9,656 nucleotides of DNA, from contig JAPUJX010000093.1 in the NCBI GenBank assembly GCA_027295975.1, forward strand, positions 1 through 9,656. The letters run 5' to 3'. Shown here piece after piece: positions 1-6,763 of the stretch; positions within the stretch are counted from its first letter, which is position 1; each line of letters opens with the position of its first letter. A program made the translations under genes and the position numbers. The notes under the pieces are model-generated. The model did not search any database, had not been told where the DNA came from, and saw only the letters and a list, made by a program, of their open reading frames with translations. Source of the stretch: Gammaproteobacteria bacterium (GTDB taxonomy: Bacteria; Pseudomonadota; Gammaproteobacteria; Pseudomonadales; Azotimanducaceae).

Positions 1-406
1 GCATGCGGTTCTCACGGGAGATCTCCAGCCCACGCATCAGCTTTTTCGAATTGAACTGATTAAAAGCCCCTGCCCGGACGGAAGGATCGTGACCGAGAAT
101 TACGCACTCGGTACCCGAGATCACTCCGATGCCAACGACAAACCCCGAACCCACGTTATAGTTCGAACGCCAGGCCGCTAATGGGCTGATCTCCAGAAAC
201 GGCGAGTCGTTGTCGAGGACGAGACTGATGCGTTCCCGGATCGGCATCTTGCCCCGGGAGCGCAATCGCTCCATGGCTTCCTCGCCTCCGCCGGCCTCTG
301 CCTGGACATAAAGTTCATCCAGGGTGGCGAGCATCTCCAGAATGTCGGCTCGGTTTTTCTGAAACCCATCCGAATGTACGTCGAGTTTCGATTCTAAGAT
401 CGGCAT
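1..406 (-). CDS. Biotin-dependent acyl-CoA carboxylase, carboxyltransferase (beta) subunit, N-terminal part
   Basis: Partial gene: 135 codons are present and the frame is still open at the left edge of the window. The ATG at 406-404 follows a GGAGAG ribosome site 8 nt upstream. Seen in the translation: a helical N-terminus, then RSRGKMPIRERISLVLD (about residues 50-66) and SPFLEISPLAAW (about 70-81). A Gly-rich stretch VGSGFVVGIGVISGTECV follows, then GHDPSVRAGAF and KKLMRGLEISRENRM. This order matches the start of the crotonase-fold carboxyltransferase of propionyl-, methylcrotonyl- and geranyl-CoA carboxylases, which moves CO2 from carboxybiotin to an acyl-CoA in the cytoplasm. The biotin carboxylase/BCCP subunit is not in the window and would be expected further left. 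The gene starts 51 bp after the lyase-like gene and is probably co-transcribed with it. Acyl specificity cannot be read from this fragment. Confidence 0.9.
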   Translation of the reverse strand, partial: MPILESKLDVHSDGFQKNRADILEMLATLDELYVQAEAGGGEEAMERLRSRGKMPIRERISLVLDNDSPFLEISPLAAWRSNYNVGSGFVVGIGVISGTECVILGHDPSVRAGAFNQFNSKKLMRGLEISRENRM

Positions 407-457
407 TGGTTAAGCTCTCCGGAAATCTCATTGTGGCAAAGATCGCTATCGCTCATT

Positions 458-1567
458 TCACTTTGCCGCCACGGGCGCCGCTGGACCTCGGGTGAGTGCA
501 TCCCCCTCTCTCCAGGGCGACAGCTGATCCGCATACACGGACGGTCCATTGCGATAGTGGGCGGCTTCTTCGAGAGTTTCGACAAACGGCATATCCGCGG
601 GGTAAACGCGATCGCCTTGCGGTCGAGGTCCGGACTTGGAAACATGACCCCAGAGGGGATGGCCAACCACTTCCTCGGCAATGGCCGTCGCTTCGAGGAG
701 CTTGTCGAGGTTGTAACCCGTCTCGATACCCATCTCGTGGCAGAGATCCACGAAGTCTTCGGTGGGTACATGACCCGCCGCGCGACCGTTGCCGCAATAG
801 GGACAACCACCCATCCCGCCGAGAGAGGTATCGAACTCCGCCACGCCCAACTGCAGCGCTTCGTAGTAGCTCGCGATGGTCACACCCCTGGTATTGTGCA
901 GGTGGCAATGAAAGTCGGTTATCTCCGGCCAACGATCACGAATCTCCAGCAACGTCTCCCTGACCTGGTGAGGCAGGTTCCAACCCATGGCTTCGAGAAA
1001 AGAACACCGTTTTACGGTAAATCCCGCGTTGTGCCAGCGTTCCATCATCAACTCGAGCATACTCATGCGCTGCGCGAGGGTGAATGGACCCTCGAAGTTG
1101 GAACCGAACGGGTTGCCCAGCGCAACCGAACCATACTCCGCACCGGCTTCCCGGGCGGCCGCGATGGTGGCGTCCATTCCGGCAATCTGCTGAGCCTGGG
1201 TGCGGTTGTAGTTTCGCCGCGCGAAGGTATCGCAGAGTTCCACATGAGTGCCGTAACGTTTTGCGCGTACGTCGATTTTGGGATACCACTTATCGGCCCG
1301 CTCGAATCCCTTGCGGTTGAACACCGCCGCCGTATATCTGATGCCCGGCTTGGGTACGAACTGCTCGGCAATCTCATCGATGCAGGCCATCTGGGGCGTC
1401 CACTTCGGGTGGGCAAAGGAACCGATGGAGATCACCTTCGCCCCGGTTTCCCCCAACGCATCCAGAAGTCGCAGCTTCTCGGAGACCGAAATATCGGCGC
1501 TCTCGATCTGCAATCCCTCGCGCATCGTATCGTCGGTTATCACCACGGATTTCGGTAGTTCGCTCAT
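458..1567 (-). CDS. HMG-CoA lyase-like DRE-TIM metallolyase (divergent active site)
   Basis: Protein of 369 residues; known HMG-CoA lyases are about 300, and the extra length is a C-terminal tail of about 60 (GHVSKSGPRPQGDRVYP, then FVETLEEAAHYRNGPSVYA). Family marks: DDTMREGLQ (12-20), SFAHPKWTPQM (50-60), metal-binding HCH (220-222) and GGMGGCPYC (250-258) with the loop cysteine C255, then PTEDFVDLCHEMGIETGYNLDKLLE. Known lyases split HMG-CoA or similar 3-hydroxy-3-methyl acyl-CoAs into acetyl-CoA and a ketone or keto acid, using a divalent metal. By-eye comparison with human HMGCL shows R41 kept (R16), but D42 is E17, E72 is S47, D204 is E192 and N275 is H266. It is therefore a divergent subgroup and may cleave or condense a different acyl-CoA. 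The ATG follows GGAGGG with 10 nt spacing. It heads a probable operon with the carboxyltransferase gene. Confidence 0.8.
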   Translation of the reverse strand: MSELPKSVVITDDTMREGLQIESADISVSEKLRLLDALGETGAKVISIGSFAHPKWTPQMACIDEIAEQFVPKPGIRYTAAVFNRKGFERADKWYPKIDVRAKRYGTHVELCDTFARRNYNRTQAQQIAGMDATIAAAREAGAEYGSVALGNPFGSNFEGPFTLAQRMSMLELMMERWHNAGFTVKRCSFLEAMGWNLPHQVRETLLEIRDRWPEITDFHCHLHNTRGVTIASYYEALQLGVAEFDTSLGGMGGCPYCGNGRAAGHVPTEDFVDLCHEMGIETGYNLDKLLEATAIAEEVVGHPLWGHVSKSGPRPQGDRVYPADMPFVETLEEAAHYRNGPSVYADQLSPWREGDALTRGPAAPVAAK

Positions 1568-1638
1568 GATGGTTTTTCCCTCCCCGGTTACAGGTCTCTT
1601 TCTATCAACTGAGAGCCGCTGAGTCGAACGGCGCCTTC

Positions 1639-1727
1639 AAAAATCTCCCGGAACTACCCCGCCGTCGGCAGGTGACTTGCCTGTATGGCATCCGGGGTGT
1701 TCCATACCGGGCGAATTGCCGCCCCGG
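1639..1727 (-). promoter_or_regulatory. Possible structured leader RNA / attenuator before the lyase gene
   Basis: Several inverted repeats are packed into under 90 bases. 1650-1661 (GGAACTACCCCG) pairs with 1693-1703 (CGGGGTGTTCC) over 11 bp with one bulged base. Inside that lies GGCA-7nt-TGCC at 1667-1681. A GC-rich hairpin, CCGGGCG (1707-1713) against CGCCCCGG (1720-1727), sits next to it. An alternative stem, TATGG (1684-1688) with CCATA (1702-1706), would compete with the 11-bp stem. Read on the minus strand, a TTTTT run (1643-1639) follows the 11-bp stem by 6 nt, as in a weak terminator. Competing stems before a U run suggest attenuation or a riboswitch-like leader. I match it to no known class, and it could also be a DNA-level repeat. 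Confidence 0.3.
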
Positions 1728-1755
1728 ACCCCACCCCGATGAGCCGAGATGGGTA

Positions 1756-1783
1756 TTTTTACCGGCAAACCACCCCATCGCAA
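1756..1783 (-). promoter_or_regulatory. Candidate leftward promoter for the lyase operon
   Basis: On the minus strand TTGCGA (1783-1778) is followed after 16 nt by TAAAAA (1761-1756); each box matches 4 of 6 sigma-70 consensus bases. If used, transcription would start near 1749 and give a 5' leader of roughly 180 nt that includes the structured segment at 1639-1727. The match is weak. Confidence 0.2.
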
Positions 1784-1835
1784 GCCACAAACCACTTACA
1801 TTCCCACACCACAATGTCTCAAATAGTGGGGCAGC

Positions 1836-1857
1836 CGCCGTTTATTCGGCGTAAAAT
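1836..1857 (+). promoter_or_regulatory. Candidate -10 box with overlapping hairpin, upstream of the small Cys protein
   Basis: TAAAAT at 1852-1857 matches 5 of 6 bases of a sigma-70 -10 box and lies 28 nt before the GTG start. Directly before it, CGCCG (1836-1840) and CGGCG (1847-1851) form a 5-bp inverted repeat around TTTATT, which could be an operator. No good -35 box is seen at 16-18 nt, so the promoter may depend on an activator or may lie elsewhere. Confidence 0.25.
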
Positions 1858-1885
1858 CTGGGGCTGATTAGATTGGAGGTCTGGC

Positions 1886-2215
1886 GTGGCTGAGCAAAAA
1901 ACGCCGCTTACATCCGATTACCACGCGGTTCTCATATGCGCGGCCCCGGAAAGCTGCGCGCTGGTTCAATCCCTCGAGGACTATGCATTTCTTTCGAAAG
2001 AAGCCCCGCGGTTGCCCCTGTCCGGTTGTACGGCCAATTGCAAATGCACCTACCAGCATCTGGATGACCGCCGTCACAAGCTTCGCCGTGAAGAAGACGA
2101 CGGCATCCACAGCTTTTTCGATGGGCCCGACCTGCGTTTGAAGCCCGGTCGCCGGAAGACCGATGGACCGAAGCAGTTTCCCTGGACCAGCACGAAGCAG
2201 GCTCGCAGCCGTTAG
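1886..2215 (+). CDS. Small conserved protein with Cys cluster and DRR motif, function unknown
   Basis: Protein of 109 residues that starts with GTG; GGAGGT at 1875-1880 lies 5 nt upstream, a near-ideal ribosome site that fixes the start and argues for a real gene. There is no signal peptide or membrane segment, so it is probably cytoplasmic. Residues 30-45 (LEDYAFLSKEAPRLPL) lead into C48-x3-C52-x-C54-x-Y56-x-H58-x2-DDRR (60-63). The rest is basic and charged, with GRRKTDG near residues 88-94. I recall small gammaproteobacterial proteins with the same CxCxYxHxxDRR arrangement, but no experimental function. The three cysteines and the histidine could bind a metal, and the Arg-rich tail could bind nucleic acid; both are inference. 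It stands alone, divergent from the lyase operon and convergent with the oxidoreductase gene 67 bp downstream, with no clear terminator between. Confidence 0.75.
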   Translation: MAEQKTPLTSDYHAVLICAAPESCALVQSLEDYAFLSKEAPRLPLSGCTANCKCTYQHLDDRRHKLRREEDDGIHSFFDGPDLRLKPGRRKTDGPKQFPWTSTKQARSR

Positions 2216-2282
2216 CGAATACCAGCAACGCGACTCGCCGCCACCTCTGCGGGAATCTGGAAGCGGCAACAATCGAAATGGC

Positions 2283-3407
2283 CTACGCCCCCTTGTTCGG
2301 GTTGATCAGAAACTTCTCCCCCGTTGCCTGCTTGCCATACACGGAAATCGCATCCAACTGCAAAGCTTCGGATAGGGATACTTCCCGCGTGTAGCTGCTG
2401 GCAAACGTCGTTTTGACTTCAGCGGCTACCCGTTCCTTGAGCTTCTGAGTTTCTTCAGCCCCTATCTTCTGTAGAAACGGCGTCAGCAACCAACCCCCGA
2501 TGCCCCACGCCATGCCAAAATTGCGGGTGAGTTCGGTCGGGTTGCGATCCAGTCCACCATAAATGTACACCTGTTTATGTACGGTGGATCCGTAACGGCT
2601 GTACTCCTTGGAAGTTTTGTTGGCCGCGGCCTCCATGCAGGCAAGAATCTGACCCGCCAGTTTGCCTCCACCGGTGGCGTCGAAACCCAGCGTGGCGCCC
2701 GTTGCAACAAGTGCGTCGGTCAAATCCTCCATGAATGTCGACGAGCTGGAATTGCAGACCTGGGTCGCGCCTATCTTTTTCAGGAGTTCGGCGTTTTCGG
2801 GCTTGCGAACAATATTGACCAGTTCGACCCCGTCTTTGAGGCAGATCTTCTGTAACATCTGCCCCAGATTGGAGGCGGCGGCCGTATGTACCAGTGCGGT
2901 GTGGCCTTCCATACGCATGGTTTCCACCATCCCGAGCGCCGTCAGCGGGTTGACGAAACAGGAGGCACCCTCCTGGGGCGTGGTGCCATCGGGAAGCAAC
3001 AGACACTGGTTAACCTTGAGGCACCGCATCTGCGAGTACATGGCTCCACCCAATACGGCAACGGTTTTACCCATGAGCGCCTGAGCCTCCTCCGACGAAC
3101 CCGCAAGCACCACCACCCCGGCGCCTTCGTTGCCCACCGGCAGAGACTGATCCAGTCGCGCGGCCAGGTTACGCATCAACCCCTCCGGAATGTTCGCGGT
3201 TACCACCGGGTAGTCGTCGCTACCGGATACTTCCGCGGTCGACATGTCCGCCAGACCGAAAAGCAGCCCTAAATCCGAAGGGTTGATGGGGGAAGCTTCA
3301 ACCTGAACTACCACCTCGTTCGGCCCGGGTTCCGGGACTTCGATGTCGGCGAGGGATATCTCCAGCCTGCCTTCGGTCTTCACGGTTGAACGCAATTGAA
3401 GTGCCAT
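2283..3407 (-). CDS. Zinc-independent MDR-superfamily oxidoreductase (quinone oxidoreductase-like)
   Basis: Protein of 374 residues with the two-domain medium-chain dehydrogenase layout. The GroES-like N-terminal part contains VEVPEPGPNEVVV-type sequence (DIEVPEPGPNEVVVQVEAS, 21-39), then INPSDLGLLFG (41-51) and LPVGNEGAGVVV (89-100). The nucleotide-binding part has HTAAASNLGQM (174-184), the IVRKPENAELLKKIGA segment (199-214) and GFDATGGG (241-248). The cysteine and histidine that hold catalytic zinc in alcohol dehydrogenases are absent: the region reads ASPINPSD. It should therefore be an NAD(P)H-dependent reductase of a quinone, enone or enoyl thioester rather than an alcohol dehydrogenase; the substrate is unknown. 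The ATG has a GGAG site 8 nt upstream. It lies 70 bp behind the EF-G-like gene on the same strand and may be read from the same promoter. It ends convergent with the small Cys protein. Confidence 0.85.
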   Translation of the reverse strand: MALQLRSTVKTEGRLEISLADIEVPEPGPNEVVVQVEASPINPSDLGLLFGLADMSTAEVSGSDDYPVVTANIPEGLMRNLAARLDQSLPVGNEGAGVVVLAGSSEEAQALMGKTVAVLGGAMYSQMRCLKVNQCLLLPDGTTPQEGASCFVNPLTALGMVETMRMEGHTALVHTAAASNLGQMLQKICLKDGVELVNIVRKPENAELLKKIGATQVCNSSSSTFMEDLTDALVATGATLGFDATGGGKLAGQILACMEAAANKTSKEYSRYGSTVHKQVYIYGGLDRNPTELTRNFGMAWGIGGWLLTPFLQKIGAEETQKLKERVAAEVKTTFASSYTREVSLSEALQLDAISVYGKQATGEKFLINPNKGA

Positions 3408-3426
3408 GTTTAATTCTCCAATCTTA

Positions 3427-3453
3427 CTGCCAAAATCCTGCCAAAACCCTGCC
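3427..3453. repeat. Short tandem repeat, 11-bp unit, about 2.5 copies
   Basis: CTGCCAAAATC (3427-3437) is followed directly by CTGCCAAAACC (3438-3448) and the partial copy CTGCC (3449-3453). It lies in the 70-bp gap between the EF-G-like stop and the oxidoreductase start. It could be a slippage product or a protein-binding site; no hairpin is evident. Confidence 0.6.
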
Positions 3454-3477
3454 TATCCGCCGGGGAAGCCGCCTGCC

Positions 3478-5523
3478 CTATTCGGCAGTCGGGCCTCGAA
3501 AAGCGCTCACGAGTTCCTGTTGCACCTGTGGCGTCACTTCCGCGTAATGGCTGAAATCCATCCTGAAACTGCCTTCGCCACCGGACAGAGACTTCAACCG
3601 GGAGTGATAGGTCTGTAATTCCTTCAGGGGGGCCTGCCCGGATACCTCCATGACGTTTTCCTGAAGCATCACGGTGCCTCGGACGGAACCGCGCATCCCG
3701 GCGAGATCTCCGGCGACCCCGCCCACGCAATCGTCCGGCACCGTGATGGCGACATCGACGATGGGCTCCATGACAACCGGCGCCGCATTGCCAATCGCGT
3801 CGAGAAACGCTTTTTTCCCTGCCTGCACGAAAGCAATTTCCTTCGAATCGACAGAATGATGTTTACCGTCGTATACGGTGACCTTTACATCCTGTATCGG
3901 GAAACCGGAGATAGCGCCCGCGTTCAAAACCTGACGTACACCGGACTCTACCGCCGGAATGAACTGTGAAGGGATGGAGCCGCCGACAACCGCATTGGCA
4001 AACTCGAAACCGGTGCCGGCTGGCAGCGGCTCCACGCGAAGAAACACCTCACCAAATTGACCGGCACCGCCGGTTTGCTTCTTGTGGCGACAATGACCCT
4101 CCGCGGGTCGGGTAATGGTTTCCCGGTAAGCGATCGACGGTAATGAAGTTTTCACCTGAAGACCATAACGATCTTCGATTTCCTCCAGCACCGTGCGGAG
4201 GTGGAGATCACCGAGACCACGCAGCACAATTTCATTCAACGAAGCTACGTGCTCCAGCCTGAGGGAAGGATCTTCCGCCTGGAGCGTATGTAACGCATCG
4301 GAGGTTTTCTGGGCATCTGCGTCGTTCGGTGCGCTGATGGCAAGACCATACATCGGAGCGGGCAGGCGGTTGCACTTCAGGTGAAAATGATCCTCTTCAT
4401 GGGAATCGTGCAACATCGCATCGAAATGCACCTCATCAACTCGCGGAATTGCACAGATATCACCGGGCACGCACTGGTCGACTTTGGTGTGTTGGTCTCC
4501 GCTCAGTTTCAACAGCCGGGTGATCTTGATGGGTTTGCGCGAGTCGCCGACGAACAACTGAGAACCGACGCGGATGGTGCCCTGGTGAACGCGTACAACG
4601 CCCAGGCGTCCTTTGAACGGATCGATACTCACCATGAATACATGACCGATGACGTGCTGGTCGGCTGTCGGTATCACATCGACCGGCTCCGCGTCACTCC
4701 CTTCGCCTCTGAGAAACAGGGGTGGATTACCTTCCGTGGGATTCGGCATCAGCCGTTCGAACACTTCCAGCAGTTCGGGTATCCCGGCGCCCGTGATCGC
4801 GGAGGTGAAACACACCGGCACCAGGTGTCCTTCCCGCAGCGCCTTCTCGAATGGTGCATGGAGCTGCGCGGGCTCCAGGTCATCACCCTGCTCGAGATAG
4901 AGTTCCATGAGCTCCTCGTCAACTTCCACAACCTGATCGATAATCTGGGTGTGTGCCGATTCGACGGATCCGAAGGCGGTGTCGGCACCGTTGGGGTGGA
5001 AGAAACAATCCACCACGCTTGCGCCCCTTTCCGTCGGTAAATTGACGGGCAGACACTCCTTCCCGAAAGTTGTCTGAATCTGATCCAGGATAGCCGCGGG
5101 ATCTGCACCCTCCGCGTCGATCTTGTTGACGATGATCATGCAACACAGCCGTTGCTCCAATGCCGCTTCCATGACCCGTTGCGCCACCGTGTCGATGCCC
5201 GCCACGGCATCTATCACGATCGCCGCGGTTTCTGCCGCCGGTAACACCGACACCGCCCGACCGTACAAATCCCGGTAGCCGGGGGTATCGAGTAAATTGA
5301 CGTGAATTCCAGCATGGGTGAAGTGGCACACCGACGGATACAGCGAATGACCCTGTTGACGTTCGCGAGCGGCAAAATCGCAAACCGTATTGCCGCCTTC
5401 TACAGAACCCGCTTCCTTAATGGCGCCCCCTGCAAACAGCAGCGCTTCGGCGAGTTGGGTTTTTCCGGCGTGTGCCGGCCCAACCAGACAGACGTTACGA
5501 ATATCAGCAGTTGTGTATGCCAT
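3478..5523 (-). CDS. EF-G-like translational GTPase (FusA2/EF-G-2 type)
   Basis: Protein of 681 residues, slightly shorter than canonical EF-G (about 700), covering the whole EF-G architecture: G domain (about 1-265), beta-barrel domain II (about 285-370), and domains III-V to the end. GTPase motifs: G1 GPAHAGKT (15-22), G3 DTPGY (79-83), G4 NKID (133-136), G5 SAIT (241-244). Domain IV carries KKQTGGAGQFGEVF (481-494) and FVQAGKKAF. Switch I reads QQGHS where canonical EF-G has RGIT, and G3 has Tyr83 in place of the catalytic His. Both point to the EF-G-like/FusA2 subfamily rather than the housekeeping FusA. Such proteins bind ribosomes, but their physiological role is unsettled. The start at 5523 is chosen because AAGGGGA lies just upstream; an in-frame ATG at 5553 would add ten residues without a ribosome site. 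It is not in a str operon: no rpsL, rpsG or tuf is adjacent. Probably the first gene of a unit with the oxidoreductase. Confidence 0.88.
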   Translation of the reverse strand: MAYTTADIRNVCLVGPAHAGKTQLAEALLFAGGAIKEAGSVEGGNTVCDFAARERQQGHSLYPSVCHFTHAGIHVNLLDTPGYRDLYGRAVSVLPAAETAAIVIDAVAGIDTVAQRVMEAALEQRLCCMIIVNKIDAEGADPAAILDQIQTTFGKECLPVNLPTERGASVVDCFFHPNGADTAFGSVESAHTQIIDQVVEVDEELMELYLEQGDDLEPAQLHAPFEKALREGHLVPVCFTSAITGAGIPELLEVFERLMPNPTEGNPPLFLRGEGSDAEPVDVIPTADQHVIGHVFMVSIDPFKGRLGVVRVHQGTIRVGSQLFVGDSRKPIKITRLLKLSGDQHTKVDQCVPGDICAIPRVDEVHFDAMLHDSHEEDHFHLKCNRLPAPMYGLAISAPNDADAQKTSDALHTLQAEDPSLRLEHVASLNEIVLRGLGDLHLRTVLEEIEDRYGLQVKTSLPSIAYRETITRPAEGHCRHKKQTGGAGQFGEVFLRVEPLPAGTGFEFANAVVGGSIPSQFIPAVESGVRQVLNAGAISGFPIQDVKVTVYDGKHHSVDSKEIAFVQAGKKAFLDAIGNAAPVVMEPIVDVAITVPDDCVGGVAGDLAGMRGSVRGTVMLQENVMEVSGQAPLKELQTYHSRLKSLSGGEGSFRMDFSHYAEVTPQVQQELVSAFRGPTAE

Positions 5524-5670
5524 TTTGTCCCCTTCCCCGCTCGTTGAGAGCAACTATATGATAATTTCAGCAGCCGTGCTGCACCCACTTGATCCTGGAC
5601 GCCAATAACCAGCACAAAGCGCCGGGTGACCGCGTTTCGGGGTGTGAGGTCTTGAGAATTCCCGGTAAAC

Positions 5671-5698
5671 TTGCATTCTCCGGCAAGCGTCGGATACT
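5671..5698 (+). promoter_or_regulatory. Candidate promoter for the secreted-protein operon
   Basis: TTGCAT (5671-5676), a 16-nt spacer and GATACT (5693-5698) resemble a weak sigma-70 promoter 58 nt before the ATG at 5756. It lies in the 232-bp divergent gap shared with the EF-G-like gene. That gap also holds a small inverted repeat, CAGCA/TGCTG, near 5569-5582 on the EF-G side, which could be an operator. Confidence 0.25.
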
Positions 5699-5755
5699 GC
5701 CTGGCTGTGCCATGACCGACGCCAGCCTCAGCGGAATCACCAAGGGGAAGTGCCC

Positions 5756-6763
5756 ATGACCAATCATCCGCGTCTCACACTGCTGACCACCCTGATCGCT
5801 TCGATGTGCCTGATGCCCGCGGCCTGGCCGGCCGAGGACGGATGGTCGGTTCCCAGAACCCCGGATGGACGCCCCGACCTCCAGGGCGTCTGGGCGAACA
5901 ATAGCGCCACGCCCATGGAGCGGCCGGACTCCCTCGAGGATCGAGACCGCTTGACGGACGCGGAAGTGGAGCAGCTGAAGGCGAGATCGGAAAAGTTGTT
6001 CAATGGAGAGACCGATGCCGCATTCGGAGACGCGGTATACACGGCCGCGCTTGCGGGTGACGATGAACATATCTCCTACGATCCGACCACCGGTAACTAC
6101 AATCACTTCTGGGTTGTGGAGCGGGACTTCGACAATCGCACCTCGCTTGTGGTCGATCCACCCGACGGAAAAATTCCGGCGCTGACCCCCGAAGCAGAAC
6201 AACGCACGGAAGCGCGACGCGCCTATCTGGAAGAACATCCTGCCGATTCCTACACAGACCGTATCAACTCCGACCGCTGCATCACCTATGGCGTGCCATT
6301 CCTCGGCGCCGGATACAACGGCTACTTTCAAGTTTCCCAGACACCCGACACCGTCGTGATTCTCCAGGAGATGATCCACGAAGCACGCGTGATCCCCCTC
6401 GACGGCCGCCCACACCTCGATCCGGCAATCCGCCAATGGACGGGTGATCCACGCGGCCGTTGGGAGGGAGATACCCTCGTTGTGGAAACCAGCAACTTCT
6501 CCAGCAAAAGCCGGTTCCTGCAATCCAGCGAGAACCTGCAGTTGCTCGAACGGTTCACCCGTACCGGTCCGGAAACCCTGCAGTGGCGGTTGACCATCAC
6601 CGACCCGACCACATGGATCAAACCCTGGTCGGTAGAAATTCTGCTGTCCAAATCCGAAGACGATATCTTCGAGTACGCCTGTCACGAAGGTAACTACGCC
6701 ATGGAAGGCATACTGGCAGGTGCCCGGTCGGATGAAATGGCACAAGGCGCCGGAGGTAAATAG
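5756..6763 (+). CDS. Secreted protein of the 'PDLxGxW / RGRWEGDTLV' family, function unknown
   Basis: Protein of 335 residues with a Sec signal peptide: basic start, hydrophobic core LTLLTTLIASMCLM, and a likely cut after AAWPA at residue 26. The mature part begins with VPRTPDGRPDLQGVWANN (32-49). A middle segment has DRCITYGVPFLGAGYNGYFQV (C175), then GDPRGRWEGDTLVVETSNF (230-248). The C-terminal part reads LLERFTRTGPETLQWRLTITDP and FEYACHEGNY (C309). The same blocks occur in the lipoprotein at 7334-8167, so the two are paralogues. The conserved cysteine in each half may form a periplasmic disulfide. Proteins of this type are common near DUF6152 genes in gammaproteobacteria and acidobacteria, but I know of no assigned activity. 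The ATG at 5756 is preferred over a GTG at 5750 because AAGGGGA (5742-5748) is well spaced only for the ATG. Its TAG overlaps the next gene's start by one base, implying translational coupling. Confidence 0.85.
   Translation: MTNHPRLTLLTTLIASMCLMPAAWPAEDGWSVPRTPDGRPDLQGVWANNSATPMERPDSLEDRDRLTDAEVEQLKARSEKLFNGETDAAFGDAVYTAALAGDDEHISYDPTTGNYNHFWVVERDFDNRTSLVVDPPDGKIPALTPEAEQRTEARRAYLEEHPADSYTDRINSDRCITYGVPFLGAGYNGYFQVSQTPDTVVILQEMIHEARVIPLDGRPHLDPAIRQWTGDPRGRWEGDTLVVETSNFSSKSRFLQSSENLQLLERFTRTGPETLQWRLTITDPTTWIKPWSVEILLSKSEDDIFEYACHEGNYAMEGILAGARSDEMAQGAGGK

Larger units (their letters stand above)
1568..1885. other. Divergent intergenic region (lyase operon / small Cys protein)
   Basis: This 318-bp stretch lies between two divergent genes and has no convincing coding content; the short open frames in it have no ribosome site or recognisable sequence. 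It should carry promoters for both sides. The left part (1639-1727) is dense in inverted repeats. The middle (1756-1783) holds a possible leftward promoter, and the right end (1836-1857) holds a small hairpin and a TAAAAT box for the rightward gene. Confidence 0.6.

Noticed and set aside
431..1558. Long plus-strand open frame (375 codons) opposite the lyase gene
   Set aside because: It is antisense to a clearly recognisable enzyme, its sequence matches no family I know, and it has the His/Arg/Gly-rich look of a shadow frame in GC-rich DNA.
1605..1854. Short open frames on both strands in the divergent gap
   Set aside because: They have no ribosome site or recognisable sequence, overlap one another, and cross strong inverted repeats.
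3427..3453. CRISPR-like or larger satellite array
   Set aside because: Only 2.5 copies of an 11-bp unit are present, with no spacers and no cas genes nearby.
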